A stretch of 64,000 bases of DNA from Sorex araneus (lineage: Eukaryota; Chordata; Mammalia; Eulipotyphla; Soricidae): assembly GCF_027595985.1 (NCBI RefSeq), contig NC_073307.1, positions 119,936,678 to 120,000,677 on the forward strand, given 5' to 3'. Both the position numbers and the translations under genes were made by a program. The notes below the pieces were generated by a model. That model had not been told where the DNA came from. It made no database searches and saw only the letters and a list, made by a program, of their open reading frames with translations. Below, piece after piece: positions 21,350-32,325 of this stretch; position 1 is the first letter of the stretch; the number at the start of each line of letters is the position of its first letter.

Positions 21350-21512
21350 TCAGTACTTGCTAGGCAGGCCTTTAGGCCGGAAGTGATTGGGGTCTTTGCC
21401 ACTCCTGCCCCATTCATTGGCAAATTGGTCAGCCCTGGAGTCTTCCCGTCCGTGACCGCTGTCTCCATGCTTTATAAAGTCCGTGATTCTCGGATAAGTC
21501 TCTCTGGCATCA
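21350..21512 (-). CDS. SAA1: SAA copy B exon 4 (C-terminal coding)
   Basis: 163 nt, from acceptor ...gttccag|TGATGCC to TGA at 21350-21352. It encodes the last 53 residues with [10 protein letters not shown], the family-variable 8-residue block and the invariant [21 protein letters not shown]-type tail. The first base completes the serine codon begun in exon 3. Confidence 0.95.
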
Positions 21513-21863
21513 CTGGAACAGAGGGAAGGAGAAAAAGATAAACCACGGGCAGAAGAGCAATAGTCCCACCCTCGCATCTCTCTCCCTTTCCAAGGGAGCC
21601 AAGAAGAGAGAAGCTGTAGGATTGGCCCTGCAGGGGCATAGCCCAGCTCTGCCCACTCTGACCCCTGTGTGCTGGGAGAACAGCCCTGAGCTGTGGGTGG
21701 GACTCGCCCTCCCCACTGGCCTTATTCTGACTCTCTCAGGCACTCCAATCTCACCTTGGGCACAGAGGAGAGTGGCAGAGGGGAAGACCACTCCCTCCAC
21801 TGACTCCCTGCTGAACACAGTCAGAATTTTCTCACCCACCCCTGCACCCCTAAGGCCCCTCAC

Positions 21864-22002
21864 CTGATCACTTTGGCCGCCCAGGCCCCGCCAGGGCCCC
21901 TTCGCGCAGCATCATAGTTCCCCCGGGCGTGGAAGTATTTGTCTGAATTTTTGTAATTGGCCTCTCGCATGTCACTGTAGGCTCTCCACATGTCTCTGGT
22001 CC
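21864..22002 (-). CDS. SAA1: SAA copy B exon 3
   Basis: 139 nt, the standard SAA exon 3 length, from ccttccag|GGACC to ATCAG|gtgagg. It encodes [16 protein letters not shown], then [18 protein letters not shown] and the WAAKVIS end. These are the helix bundle and the most conserved core of the family. Confidence 0.95.
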
Positions 22003-23381
22003 CTGGAAGGAAAAGAAAGTGATGAAATGCAGATGATCACGATGTGGGGAAATACAATTAAAATGCTCCTGCCCAGATTTCAAGAGCTTGGGACAAAGCA
22101 CCTGGAAGCAGATGGGCTTTGAAATGAAGGTCCCTTTCCCCTCCCTCTGGTTACCATTGAGAGACGCATTACAAGACTGATTCTCTGTGTTCCCCTCTGG
22201 CCCCTGTTGCTGCTTTGACAATGGCTGTGTGTGGAGTGTACACCCCAACCCTTGCACTATCTCCCATCTCCCATTAGACTATGCTCTCTTAGCTCTTTGT
22301 GTCTCAGTTTCTCTGTTAAGAGATGCTACCTCAAAGGATCAAAGGATTAGAACATGAAGATAAAAATGAGCTTTTATGCACTTGAAAACTACTAAATGGT
22401 TCATTTGCACTTGAAAACTTTAAAATGGCTTCACCTTATTAAAAATTCCATTATTTTAACTGTACTACTGAGGCTGGGGCCAGGAGAGGTAGGAGAGGCA
22501 CTTGCCCTACCTACACACAGCTGACCTGGTTTGATCGCCAGTACAACAGAGATTCCCCCAAGTTTCACCAGGACTGATCCCTGCACATAGAGCCAGGAGG
22601 AAGCCCTGAGCACAGTCAGGTGTGCCCCACCCCATCACCAAAACTTTTTACTACGAACTAAGGAATTGGAAACCCAACTCCCAGGTTTGACCAAGTCACT
22701 TCAGAGCAGCATCAAAATGCTTAGCTAGAACGTCCATGAGGGGGCAGTAGGTCCTTACTTGTATTATTTAAGGAACAAGCACCTCTCATTTCCAACTCTC
22801 TTCCTCACACCTGTTAAAAGTTGGGATCCCAACTTTATGTGCCCTGGGGTCTATGGGTATTCACAGAAGAGGGGAAAACCTGGCAAAATGCTGCGATAAA
22901 ATCCTTACTTAGGGCTGGACGGTGCGGAGGGCGCTCCCCTTGCATGTGGCCAACCCTGGTTAGATGCCCAGTATCCAATACGGTACCCCAAAGACAACAG
23001 AAGTAACTCCTCAGAAAACAGCCAGGAGTCACCTCTGAGTACCACCAGGTGTGGCCCCAAAACAAAACAAACAAAAGTCCCTACTCAAAGGAGTAAAGGC
23101 ATAGTACCGCGGGTAAGCTGTTTGCCTGGCATGCAGCAGACCCAGGCTCGATTCCCAGCATCCCATATGCCCCTTACCCCAGTACAGCCAGTACTAATTC
23201 CTGAGTGCAGAGCCTGAAGTAACCCCTGAGCATCGCTGGGTGTAAACTCCTCCAACCGCCCCCCCCAAAAAAAAAATCTCTACTCAGTTTCTATCCACTG
23301 ATGGACTGTGTCCTCCACTCAGGTAATTACAGGAGACAACCCGGTTACAGACCCTGACCCCCACTCTCCTCCGGGACTTAC

Positions 23382-23472
23382 CTTGACCAGCTTGCTTTAT
23401 GAACGACAACCAATTTTGGCTGCTGACGCAGAGAAACAAACAGCAGAAAATGACAGCCGTGGACAGTTTCAT
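23382..23472 (-). CDS. SAA1: SAA copy B exon 2 (signal peptide and mature N-terminus)
   Basis: 91 coding nt from the ATG at 23472 to the donor GTCAAG|gtaagt. The exon starts four bases earlier (acceptor ctgcag|CAAG, edge 23476), matching the known SAA arrangement in which exon 2 holds the start codon. The signal peptide is MKLSTAVIFCCLFLCVSS; the mature protein likely starts at the Gln/Asn that follows. The N-terminal helix reads NWLSFIKQAGQG, an amphipathic segment consistent with lipid binding. Confidence 0.93.
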
Positions 23473-24309
23473 CTTGCTGCAGGTACACAAGCAACAATGA
23501 GGCAATTCAGGCTGTTGATCTGTAAGATTGACCCCAGCTCACATTCTGCAAAGGACTTCCACTTACATGCATAGATTGGCATGTAGATAGATAATAGATG
23601 TGGAGAGATACGTCCTGATCATCTAAGATACATTTAGAATATTTATTCTCCATTTCAACTTGTTTCTTCAGAATCCTAGTGCTTTTCTAGGATTTACTAG
23701 AGGCTTGATACTCACAGCAATTACACTGGGCTTTAAGCATAAACCGTTGTCCATTCCAAGCACCCCTCCTCAGCTCTGAGATCTAACTGTGTAGCAGGTT
23801 TTCCTGGATCCATGGGAGGATCCTACCTCTGAAATAGCCCCTGAGTTTAAAACTCCACCAATATTTGTTGTGTGTCTCCTCTAGCCACCACTGACTGCCC
23901 ATCGCAGGCACAAACAACATAATTTCTAATGATTTGCCAGACTGAAAAGTATTCATGGGGCTGGGGTGTTAACTCAAAGGGCTGGGGCACCTGCTTTGCT
24001 CCTGCAGGTGCTCCAGCATTTTGAACTTGGGCTGGGAGAGGGGGGAGGGTTGTCTAGGCACTGTCAGAGTAACCCTGGTGACTGGAGCACAATTTCTGAG
24101 CAGAGTCACAGAGCACTGGGAGCGGTCCCCAGAAGCCTGAATAGTGCTGCAAGGTCCAGCAACAACAATACCAAAATGAGTAGCACATCTGAGGAGACCC
24201 AATGGTCAGAACAGTTCAGTCAGGAAGGATGCAGCCCAAGAACGCTGCTGAGGAAGAGGATTGCCCCCTACCCCCATAGAAGGAAACTTGGAATGTTCTA
24301 GAACCTCAC

Positions 24310-24360
24310 CTTTGGCTGTCTCTTCCTGCTGAGTCTCCTGGTGCCGCCCAGCAGTCTGCG
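24310..24360 (-). other. SAA1: SAA copy B exon 1 (5'UTR)
   Basis: Non-coding first exon with donor AAAG|gtgagg at its 3' edge. The 5' edge is estimated from the TATA box. Intron 1 is about 830 bases. Confidence 0.65.
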
Positions 24361-24386
24361 CTATCTGCTGGGTAAGGTGTCTCTGC

Positions 24387-24497
24387 TATATATACAGACA
24401 CTTGTTCCCAGAGCACATGGGAAGAGAGGGTTGAGGCAAAACAGTGAGTATGGGGAAATCCCTTGCGTCCAGAGCACAATTTCCCTGATTGCACAAT
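24387..24497 (-). promoter_or_regulatory. SAA1: SAA copy B acute-phase promoter
   Basis: A C/EBP-like ATTGCACAAT at 24488-24497, an NF-kB-like GGGGAAATCCC at 24452-24462, and a TATATATA box at 24387-24394. Order and spacing agree with the known cytokine-responsive SAA promoter, in which C/EBP-beta and NF-kB cooperate. Expression is expected mainly in liver during inflammation. Confidence 0.82.
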
Positions 24498-25193
24498 CTG
24501 GTAGATGTCCAGTTTGTAGCAAGATGGAGTTTTGCTGCCAATTTCTGGAGTTCTTGTAAGTCTGCTTGAGTCTTTCTGGAAAGGTCTGTGAAGGTCTTGG
24601 CTGGGAGCTTTTGCAGGAAGGAGGTTGGGCAGCATGGTTTGACAGGGCTCTGTAAGCAAGGAGCTCCCGTGGAAAGGAGACCTGCTCTCACCAGGGGAGA
24701 CTTGGCTTTTCTTTCCCATAATGGGGAGTATCAAAAGGTAACTCAGGCAAATTCAGAAATGTGAAAGAAATACCTTTGTTCCACAGTTTGAAAGAGAACC
24801 CAAGTGATGGTTCTTTCCTGCTGTCTCCAGCTGAGAACAGCAAAACTCCCAGTATTACAGATCCAAGAGAAGAGGTCATACAAACAGGATCAATTTCAGA
24901 GGCCCACAAGACAGAGGAAGAGGTGGCAGTGAGGTTCCTTAGAATCAACCCCCTTCTCGTCTGATTCCTTTGTCTGGTCCCATGGAGAGGCTCAGACAAG
25001 GGGGCAGAGGGGAGAGTCGTGGTGTCAGTCTTGTTAGCGTTCAGTACTTTTGGAGATTGGTGACTTCCTTATATAGACTTGGGGTGTCAAGAGGAAAAAT
25101 GTCTTTTGAGTCCCTAGTTGGGTGCATGCTGAGCCATGAAAACTCTCCTTGTTCTTTCTCGCCAAGCATAGGGGAGTTAAGAAGGGAATCCCT

Positions 25194-25363
25194 GGGGCTG
25201 GAGCGAAAGCACAGCACGTAGGGTGTTTGACTTGCACGCAACCAACCCAGGTTTGATTCCCAGCATCCCATATGGTCCCCTGAGCACTGCCAGGAGTAAT
25301 TCCTGAGTACAGAGCCAGAAGTAACCCCTGTGCATCACCAGGTGTGACACCCCCCCAAAAAAG
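25194..25363 (+). repeat. tRNA-headed SINE
   Basis: GGGGCTGGAGCGAAAGCACAGC head and CAGCATCCCATATGGTCCCC body, flanked by the duplicated target GGAATCCCT. It is absent from unit A, so it is recent. Confidence 0.93.
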
Positions 25364-25814
25364 ATGGAATCCCTGAATGACTTGGTATGTGTAAGACTCA
25401 GAAAAATCTTCTGGTGTTTTTTCTCATGCAGGATTTCTTTTTTATTTGGGGGAGGGAATTGAGTTACACCTGACAGTGCTTAAGGTTTACTCCTGCTTCT
25501 GTGCTCAGGGATAAGTCTTAGCAGCACTGGGGGGGAATCATATGGGGTACTGGGTTCATAACCTGGGCTGGCTCCATGCAGGACGAGTCACCTACCCACT
25601 GTACTATGTCTCCTGCCTCCCTGCTACAATTTTATCCACAGTGAAGGAAGTTGTGTCGACAGGGAGCTTATAAGTGATGCAGTGTCTTTAAATAATCAAA
25701 AATGACTCACATACTAAGACAAGAGAAGTAGGTAGAAAGATCCCAATTAAAAGCATATTTGGGGACTAAATCTACCTTTCTGCTTTCTGTTGGGGTTTCC
25801 TTGCTTTGTACGAG

Positions 25815-25985
25815 GTGTTTTGGGGTCACCCCAGAGACGAACAGTGCTTACTTGTGGCTCTGTACTCAGGGATCATTCTTGGTGGTGCTGGAACACCATA
25901 TGGGTTGCTGGGATTTGAACCCAAGTTGGCTGCATGCAAGGCAAGTGCCCGACTTGCCGTACTATACCTCTGGCTCCCGTAGTTA
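25815..25985 (-). repeat. Reverse tRNA-headed SINE, diverged
   Basis: TGTACTCAGGGATCATTCTTGG, ACCATATGGGTTGCTGGG, and the reversed head CAAGTGCCCGACTTGCCGTACTATA. Confidence 0.75.
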
Positions 25986-27054
25986 TTTTGTCTCGTAGAG
26001 CTTACTTATAGGAAGAAAAAAGTCCTCTGAGCATTTTCTGTTTATCATTTTTTCAATCTGCTTTAAAACCTAGTATAGTAGAGGATTCTCAGAGGTTATT
26101 TTCATTCACTACTTTGAATATTGTATTCTCTTCTTGCTTACAGTTTCACTTGAAATCCAGGATGAGTCTTATGCATTGCTTTTGTTTTTGTTTCTAAATG
26201 TGTGAGACTTTGCTTCTCTTGCATTGCTTCTCTCATTCTTGCCATTTTGATTGCAGCATGGTATTTGGGTTTGTTTTTTTTTTTTTGGAAATCATTGGGC
26301 TTCCTGGATCAGTGTAAAGTTCATCCCTCACACAATGGGGAAAAGACTACAATTTTTCCACTAAGAATTCTTCCTCTTTCGAGTCTCAGCAATAGTATAG
26401 CGGGTGGTGCACTTGGTTTGCACACAACTGACCTGAGTTCAATGCCTGGGGTGAAACAATGATGAGTTCTTTCCTTTTATATTTGTCCCGGAGATCTCTT
26501 AAGCTCTGTTCCTTTTGAAGGGGAGTTGGGTTTGGCCACACCTGGAGGTGTTCAGGGCTTACTCCTGGCTCTGTGCTCAGGAATCACTCCTGGTGGCTAT
26601 CAAAGGACCCTGTGAGATGCTGGGGATCTAACTGGAGTCAGCCAAAAGCAAGAATCAAGTCTTAATTCCTGTAATCTCTACAGCCCATCTCTCCATTGAA
26701 AATCTATTTTTATTTTCGCTCATATTTATTGATGCTATTGTTTACCTTCTCCTGGAGGTCACTGATTTGAGCTTTGGCTCCTTCCATTCTGTCCTTGAGT
26801 CTCTTGCATCTGTATCTTTTTAAAGGTCAGTTACTGTCGATTTCCTTTCTGCTGAATAACTTCTCTCCTTTTTCTTGAGAGGGTGTTCAGTCCACACTCA
26901 GTGGTGCTCATGGGCTACTCTCAACTCTGTGCTCAGCGCTTGCTCCTGGAGGTGCTCAAGAGAAGCAGGTAGTGCCAGGGACCAAACCAGACTCAGCTGC
27001 ATGCAAGACAATCCTCAACTCCTCTACTACTATCCCTAACCTTTTTTTTTTTTC

Positions 27055-27232
27055 TTTCTTTTTTTTGCTTTTTGGGTTACACCCTGCGATGTACATGGGT
27101 TACTCCTGGCTCATGCACTCAGGAATTACTCCTGATGGTGCTCAAGGGACTATATGGGATGCTGGGAATCGAACCTGCGTTGGCTGCATGCAAGGCAAAC
27201 CCATACCCATGGTGTTATCGCTCCAGCCCCAC
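27055..27232 (-). repeat. Reverse tRNA-headed SINE
   Basis: CTTTTTGGGTTACACCCTGC start, then TGGGATGCTGGGAATCGAACC and the reversed head ending GTTATCGCTCCAGCCCC. Confidence 0.85.
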
Positions 27233-27339
27233 CTTTGCAATTTTTTTTCTATCAAACTATCTTTGAACTTGTATTCTTCCTATGATTTTATTGCACCGAA
27301 CAATAAGAGAATTCTTGTTTTGAATTCCTCCTCGGGCAG

Positions 27340-27520
27340 TCTTTTTTTCTTTTTGGGTCACACCTGGCAATGCACAGGAGTTACTTACTCTTGGCTCATG
27401 CACTCAGGAATTACTCCTGATGGTGCTCAGGGGACCATATGGGATGCTGGGAATTGAACCAGGGTCTCTGCCCAATGCAAGGCAAACTCCCTACCTGCTG
27501 TGCTATTGCTCCAGCCCCTC
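27340..27520 (-). repeat. Reverse tRNA-headed SINE, shared by both units
   Basis: TTTTTGGGTCACACCTGGC start and TGTGCTATTGCTCCAGCCCC end. It is the partner of 9296-9475. Confidence 0.88.
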
Positions 27521-27585
27521 CTCGGGCAGTTTTAGCAGTTCAAAATAGCTGAGGATCTTCCAGGGCCAGATGAATGCCTATCATC

Positions 27586-27601
27586 ATCACCTCACCATCA
27601 C

Positions 27602-27651
<50 letters not shown>

Positions 27652-27653
27652 CC
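27586..27653. repeat. (ATC)n microsatellite, copy B
   Basis: A nearly uninterrupted run of ATC triplets, the orthologue of 9543-9600 and longer than it. Confidence 0.95.
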
Positions 27654-28965
27654 ATTTTGTTCCTGGTGCTACATGGGGATTTGCCACGGAGCTTAAAGTT
27701 CAAATTATCCCAGCAATGATCAAGGGCTCCTATTTGTAAGGCTAGGTTGGTACCTCTGACTCTACTGATTTATGGCAATTTGTCTGAGAAGCGAGATCAG
27801 GGGGTAGACAGGGGGCTGGAGAGATGGGATAGCAGTTGGAACACTTGCCTTGCCTGAGGCCAACCTCAGCTCATTTCCCAGCAGCCCCTATAGTCTCCTG
27901 TGCATCACCAGGAGTAATTCCTGAGTGCAGAGCCAGGGTAAGCCTTGAACATTGCCAGGTGTGACCAAAAACAAATAAAAATACGAAGTCAATGAGAATG
28001 GTGCATATTAGTGAGACAAGATTGAGGAGAGGGGTATGCATATTGGACCCAATAGAAATAGAACCGTAGTTGCGAAGCACCTGAGGGTGGAGGATGAAGA
28101 GCTAGCAGTGTCCTTCAGGCACGATACACATGCAGACAGGACCAACTCTTGTCCCTAGTTGGCCTCATTAAGAGCACAGTATGATATGATTAGTATTGCA
28201 GTTTTGCCCCCTCTAACAAACTTTTCTACATGCATTATGGGCCGTCACACTACACAGGCAATTCAGTTATATAATCCACACCCATCAGCCATCCACATAA
28301 GGGTGACCTAAAATCCCACATCAGGTGATGCAATCCCCTAATCCACCTTAACATTAGAGTATAAAAATTACTGCTTGAGCATAACAGATCCAACTACAGT
28401 TCCTTTTGTTGGAGGAGGTAGATGGGAGGGACATACCTAGGGGTACTGAGGGCTTATTCTTGGCTTTGTCCTCAGGGATCCTTTTTCTGGTGGTGGGTGC
28501 TTAGGGATCACATGGGCAGGGTTCGAACCCAGATCAGCTTTGTGCAAGGCAAAACCCCAACTCGCTGTACTATTGGGTTCTTCAGTAATAGTTCCTGTGA
28601 CTGACACAGGATGTGAAAACATCCTGTTTTCACCAGATGTGGTGGTTGATCTTTCTGAATTTATAGACAAGGAGCTGTACAAAATTCTGTCTCTAATGCT
28701 GTGTCATTGTTCAGCTACCCAGAGAGTTCTCTGCCTCAACTCCCTTTCCTGCAATCTTGGCCCCACTTCCTCTTAGATTCATTTTGTTTTTTTCTGGGCA
28801 ACCCAGCAGTGCTCAGGGTTTACTTCTTACTTTGCACTCAGGAATTACTCTTGGAAGTGCTTGGGGGACCATATAGAATGCTGGGTCGAACCTGAGTCGG
28901 CCATCTGCAAGGCAAACACCTTCCCTGCCAGACTATCTCTCTGTCCCTTGGATTTCATTTCTGAC

Positions 28966-29440
28966 ACCTGCCAGATACACCAGCAGGGACCATCCTGAAA
29001 AAACAGACTTCAAGCCTTCGAGACGGAGTCCCTGTCCTCCCAACTCCCACATTCCAGCAGCCTAGATGCCCAAATCCAAATGTTCCAATATGCTCCATGA
29101 CCTCGTGTGCCCTCTCAGCCAGGCTGCCCCTCACAGCACAGCTGGACTCCTGGCCCAGGTCTCAAGCAAACAGCAAACATCCTTGTTGGCTCAGGTTTAC
29201 ACAACTGGGACCATAACCTGAGGATAAAGAAACCACTGATGTCTGGGAAGTTTTCCTGTACAGTTTTCCAGAATTATAGCTTGCGGGGACTTTCCCAGGC
29301 TCTACACCTGCCCTTTCTTCTCTCCCTGGATCCGTGTAGGAGGGAGCACTGGCAGAGCAATAGATGTCCCGAGCCAGAGGGACCAGCAGCTTCATGGAAA
29401 TCAGGTCGGGCCTGTTCCAGAAAGTGATCTATGTAACAGC
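28966..29440. other. Duplicated intergenic segment (matches 15143-15625)
   Basis: Collinear with 15143-15625. No gene. Confidence 0.75.
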
Positions 29441-29472
29441 AAGTACCCTACCTGCTGTACTATATTCCTCTT

Positions 29473-30162
29473 TTTTTTTTTTTTGTCTATTATTTTTTTT
29501 ATGAATCACCATGAAAAAAGTTACAAAGCTTTCAGGTTTAAGTCTCAGTCATATAATGATCAATCACCCATCCCTTCACCAGCACATATGGTCCACCACC
29601 AAGAACCCCAGGATACCTCCCATCCCACCCACCCCTCTCGCCTGTGCAGCTAATGATCTTCACTTTACTCTCTCTTTACTTTGATTACACTCAATATTTC
29701 AACAGAAAACTCACTATTATTATTTGGAATTTTCCCCCAACAATCAGACCTGCTGGAAGGCATCATTTGATAATTTGTTTCCCATTGCTGAGGATGAAGA
29801 GCATATGAGGTCTGTCAAGGCCGCACGGTTTTGGATTTCTGGTATTTTAGTAATTAAGTGCAGGGAAATTTCTGCCAGAAGTCTCATCACTGCAAGCTCG
29901 TACCTCTGTTTAGTGGGCTCTATAAGATGGCGGTCGTCTCGCCGCCGCCGCCGCTGCTGCCAACAAAAGGAAAGGCCGAGAGAGAAAATCCTTTCCCCTC
30001 CCAGGGCGGCTTGGGGCCGTAGCTCAGTTCACAGTCTAGAGGTATTTCTGCAAGAAGCCGCTGGGTGCCGAAAGTAATTAGTAGGCCTCCGGGATCATGG
30101 TCTTTTAGGAGCGGAAGAGCCGTTCGTGTGCGGCCGCTCGGGTCTCCTCTGGGTGGAGAGCC
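29473..30162 (-). mobile_element. Composite retroposon: GC-rich 5' module plus L1-type 3' end
   Basis: A 690-base insertion flanked by near-perfect target duplicates TGTACTATATTCCTCTT (29456-29472) and TGTATTATATTACTCTT (30163-30179). It is absent from unit A at about 16130. On its own strand, a CpG-rich start (30162 down to about 29925, with GCGGCCGC and a GCGGCGGCGGCG run) is followed by an A/T-rich body and then an L1-type 3' terminus (GTGCTGGTGAAGGGATGGGT, TTCATGGTGATTCAT) and poly-A. It has no ORF. It looks like a full-length non-autonomous element mobilised by L1, or an internally deleted L1. Confidence 0.75.
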
Positions 30163-30179
30163 TGTATTATATTACTCTT

Positions 30180-32325
30180 AACCCCTCACGAGATTTTTTT
30201 TTGTTTTGTTTTTGGTTTTGGATCACACTTGGTGATATTCCCTGGTTATTCCTGGCTCTACACTCAAATTACTTCTGTTGGTGCTCAGGCCCTGGCTTGG
30301 AGCCCCTACGAAACAAATGCCCTACCCAGGGTACTATGGCTTCGGCTCCCGTCATGGCCAAATGAGTTCTTCGAGAAAGCACAACCTTTATTCCAAGCAA
30401 GAAATCCTAGCCCCAGCCAGTTGGGTCTTTTCTACTCCTGCCAATAGCGGACATGAATATGAGTCCAGTACAGTATACAATGCCCCTCAGGAAACTGCAT
30501 GAAGCATGATCAAAGCTGGCCAAAGGCTGTCCATTCTTTTTTTTATATTTTGACACTTCTGGTGGTACTCAGGGCTTACTCCTGGAGGGAACTGAGAGAT
30601 CATAAAGGGTGCCAGGGGTGGAACACTGCATGAAAGGTCAGCTGCATGCAAGGCGGTATGCATATCTCTGTGTATGTACTATATATACTATAGTACTATA
30701 TACAGTACCATATATATCCTACCGGCTGTACTATATCCCTGGCCCTGTCTATTCCTTCTTTTCCCCTTCCCACTTCCCTTTCCCTCTCTTCTTTCCCAGT
30801 AGGTCTATTCAAAGAGAACTTCTGAATAGGGTTTGCTGACGCTGCCTATAGGCACTGGCTGTCTAGTTTCAGATTGCTCTGTCCTGCTTGGTCTAATGTG
30901 AGTCCTGCCCTTGTAACTGAGTACAGGTGAGAACGATTAGCACACACAAGCACGCACTAAGAATCTGCACTGCCCTGTCACTTGGGCTGACAGGCCAGAG
31001 ACAGAAACAGGTCTCAGGAGCTGTCCTCGGCACTTTAAGAATTTGCCGGCTCTTGGCATGGGCAAGTAAGACAGTCACCTACTTGAACTTGAGAACTCCT
31101 TGGCATGTCAGGCCTCTTCCCCCACTAGAAGCTGGTAAACTGAGGCTCAGAGCAGCATGTTTTATAGCCAGGAACTTACAGCAGCCAGCAGTGGGCAGAG
31201 CAGAGAATGATGCAGATGTGCACAAGGATAAAGGCCTGGCCAGGTGGCTGTCTTGGGTCAGGGGTTCCTCCTGGCTCTGCAGGAATCATTCCTGGTGGGA
31301 GTTGGGGGACCATATGGAATGCCAGGGATTGAATTGCGTGTGCAAGGCAAATGTCCTATCTGTTGTCCTACGTGGCCCCTGGCTTGTTTCTCTTGGATTA
31401 CCTAAAATGCTTGGGTTATGTTTTATTGTTGTTTAATGAAATGGTGTGTTATTGAAAAAGTAGCTGTATTTAATTTCTCAAGTGATAGTTAGAGGCCAGG
31501 GAGAGAGCTCAAAATGCTGGAGGGCCTGCCCAGTCGATCTTTGTTACCCCATGACCCCTAAACCCCACTAGCTATCACCCTGGAGGCTCTCATCTCAGCT
31601 GTACACACACAGGCGTCAGACAGAGAGCAGAACAACTGACCTGCACTCCACCTCGAGTCTGCGGGAGACTGACCTGGGTGTGGCCTGGCGACTTTTGGCA
31701 TCTCCCCACATGACAACATGCAGCCAAGGCTGAAAATATGTGTCAAAGGGGAAGGCTTCCTTGAGCCTTCCCCTCTGTTAAAGCAGTTGTTTAGGGTCCA
31801 TTTATGTCCCTACAACTCAGAGGGACTCAATGAGGTGTCTTCATGGTAGAACACATTTACCTCGGGGTTTCAGGGAGACTTTGTGTTGCCTTTCTCAGTC
31901 CTGCCTTCCGTGGATCCTCCTCCAACCCCAGGTCCCCGTCTCTCCTTGCAGTCACAGCACTACCAGACCAACCAAGGCTCTTAGTGTCTCAGGGACATCG
32001 GCAGTGTCTGCAGTTTGGCTGGTCGCTGAGGGGTACGCTGCTTCCTCTACTGGGTAAGAGCAGGGGTGCTCTGAGCAGCTCAGGACAGCCCTGAACTGAC
32101 TTCTTAGTGGAGCTAAAGTTGAGAAATATTGGCACTGAGAAATCCTGTCCGATAATGACACTTCCCGTTTCCTGTAAACACAGGACAGGGGGCTGTCAAA
32201 GATTTGCAGGTTTGCCCCATCTCTTTCTCCCCTGCAAGTTTGGGGACTCTCTGGGGTTAGGAAAAGGTAAACAAGACAGAGGCTTGTAGTTGGAATGCTG
32301 AGCCCACTTCTCCCTGGGAGAAGTT
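30180..32325. other. Intergenic stretch, no gene seen
   Basis: 30185-30340 is reverse SINE sequence shared with 16150-16300. 30365-32320 has no match in unit A. It contains TATA-type repeats at 30675-30725 and reverse SINE pieces at about 30540-30740 and 31250-31380. The 169-residue ORF at 30927-31436 overlaps SINE sequence and is not credible. Confidence 0.5.

Larger units (their letters stand above)
21185..24360 (-). other. SAA1: Serum amyloid A gene, copy B, whole transcription unit
   Basis: An intact four-exon SAA gene: 5'UTR exon 24310 to about 24360, coding exons 23382-23472, 21864-22002 and 21350-21512, and a 3'UTR to about 21185. The coding lengths 91+139+163 give 130 residues plus stop. 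SAA is a secreted acute-phase apolipoprotein that rides on HDL. Seen in the sequence: a signal peptide of about 18 residues, the conserved ARGNYDAA and RRGPGG motifs, and the [15 protein letters not shown]-terminal signature. It is 8 residues longer than human SAA1/SAA2. The extra block, near [11 protein letters not shown], is in the place where carnivore and ungulate acute-phase SAA and human SAA4 also carry an insertion. All splice sites are canonical and no stop interrupts the frame. Which paralogue it is (SAA1, 2 or 4 type) is not certain; the acute-phase promoter favours SAA1/2 type. Confidence 0.92.
24720..28960. other. SAA copy B upstream flank, no gene seen
   Basis: A mixture of SINEs (listed separately) and low-information sequence. 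26360-26640 matches 6850-7080, and 27237-28165 matches 9200-11260 apart from the L1 inserted in copy A. 28170-28960 is found only in this unit and includes a reverse SINE at about 28780-28945. No splice-supported coding exon was found. Confidence 0.5.

Noticed and set aside
26972-27457. Plus-strand ORF of 161 codons
   Set aside because: Translates two reverse SINEs in a row; the same peptide pieces (YSWLMHSGITPDGAQGT) recur wherever SINEs occur.
29724-30077. Plus-strand ORF of 117 codons through the GC-rich stretch
   Set aside because: It lies antisense within the composite retroposon, which is flanked by target duplications; it has no splice or conservation support.
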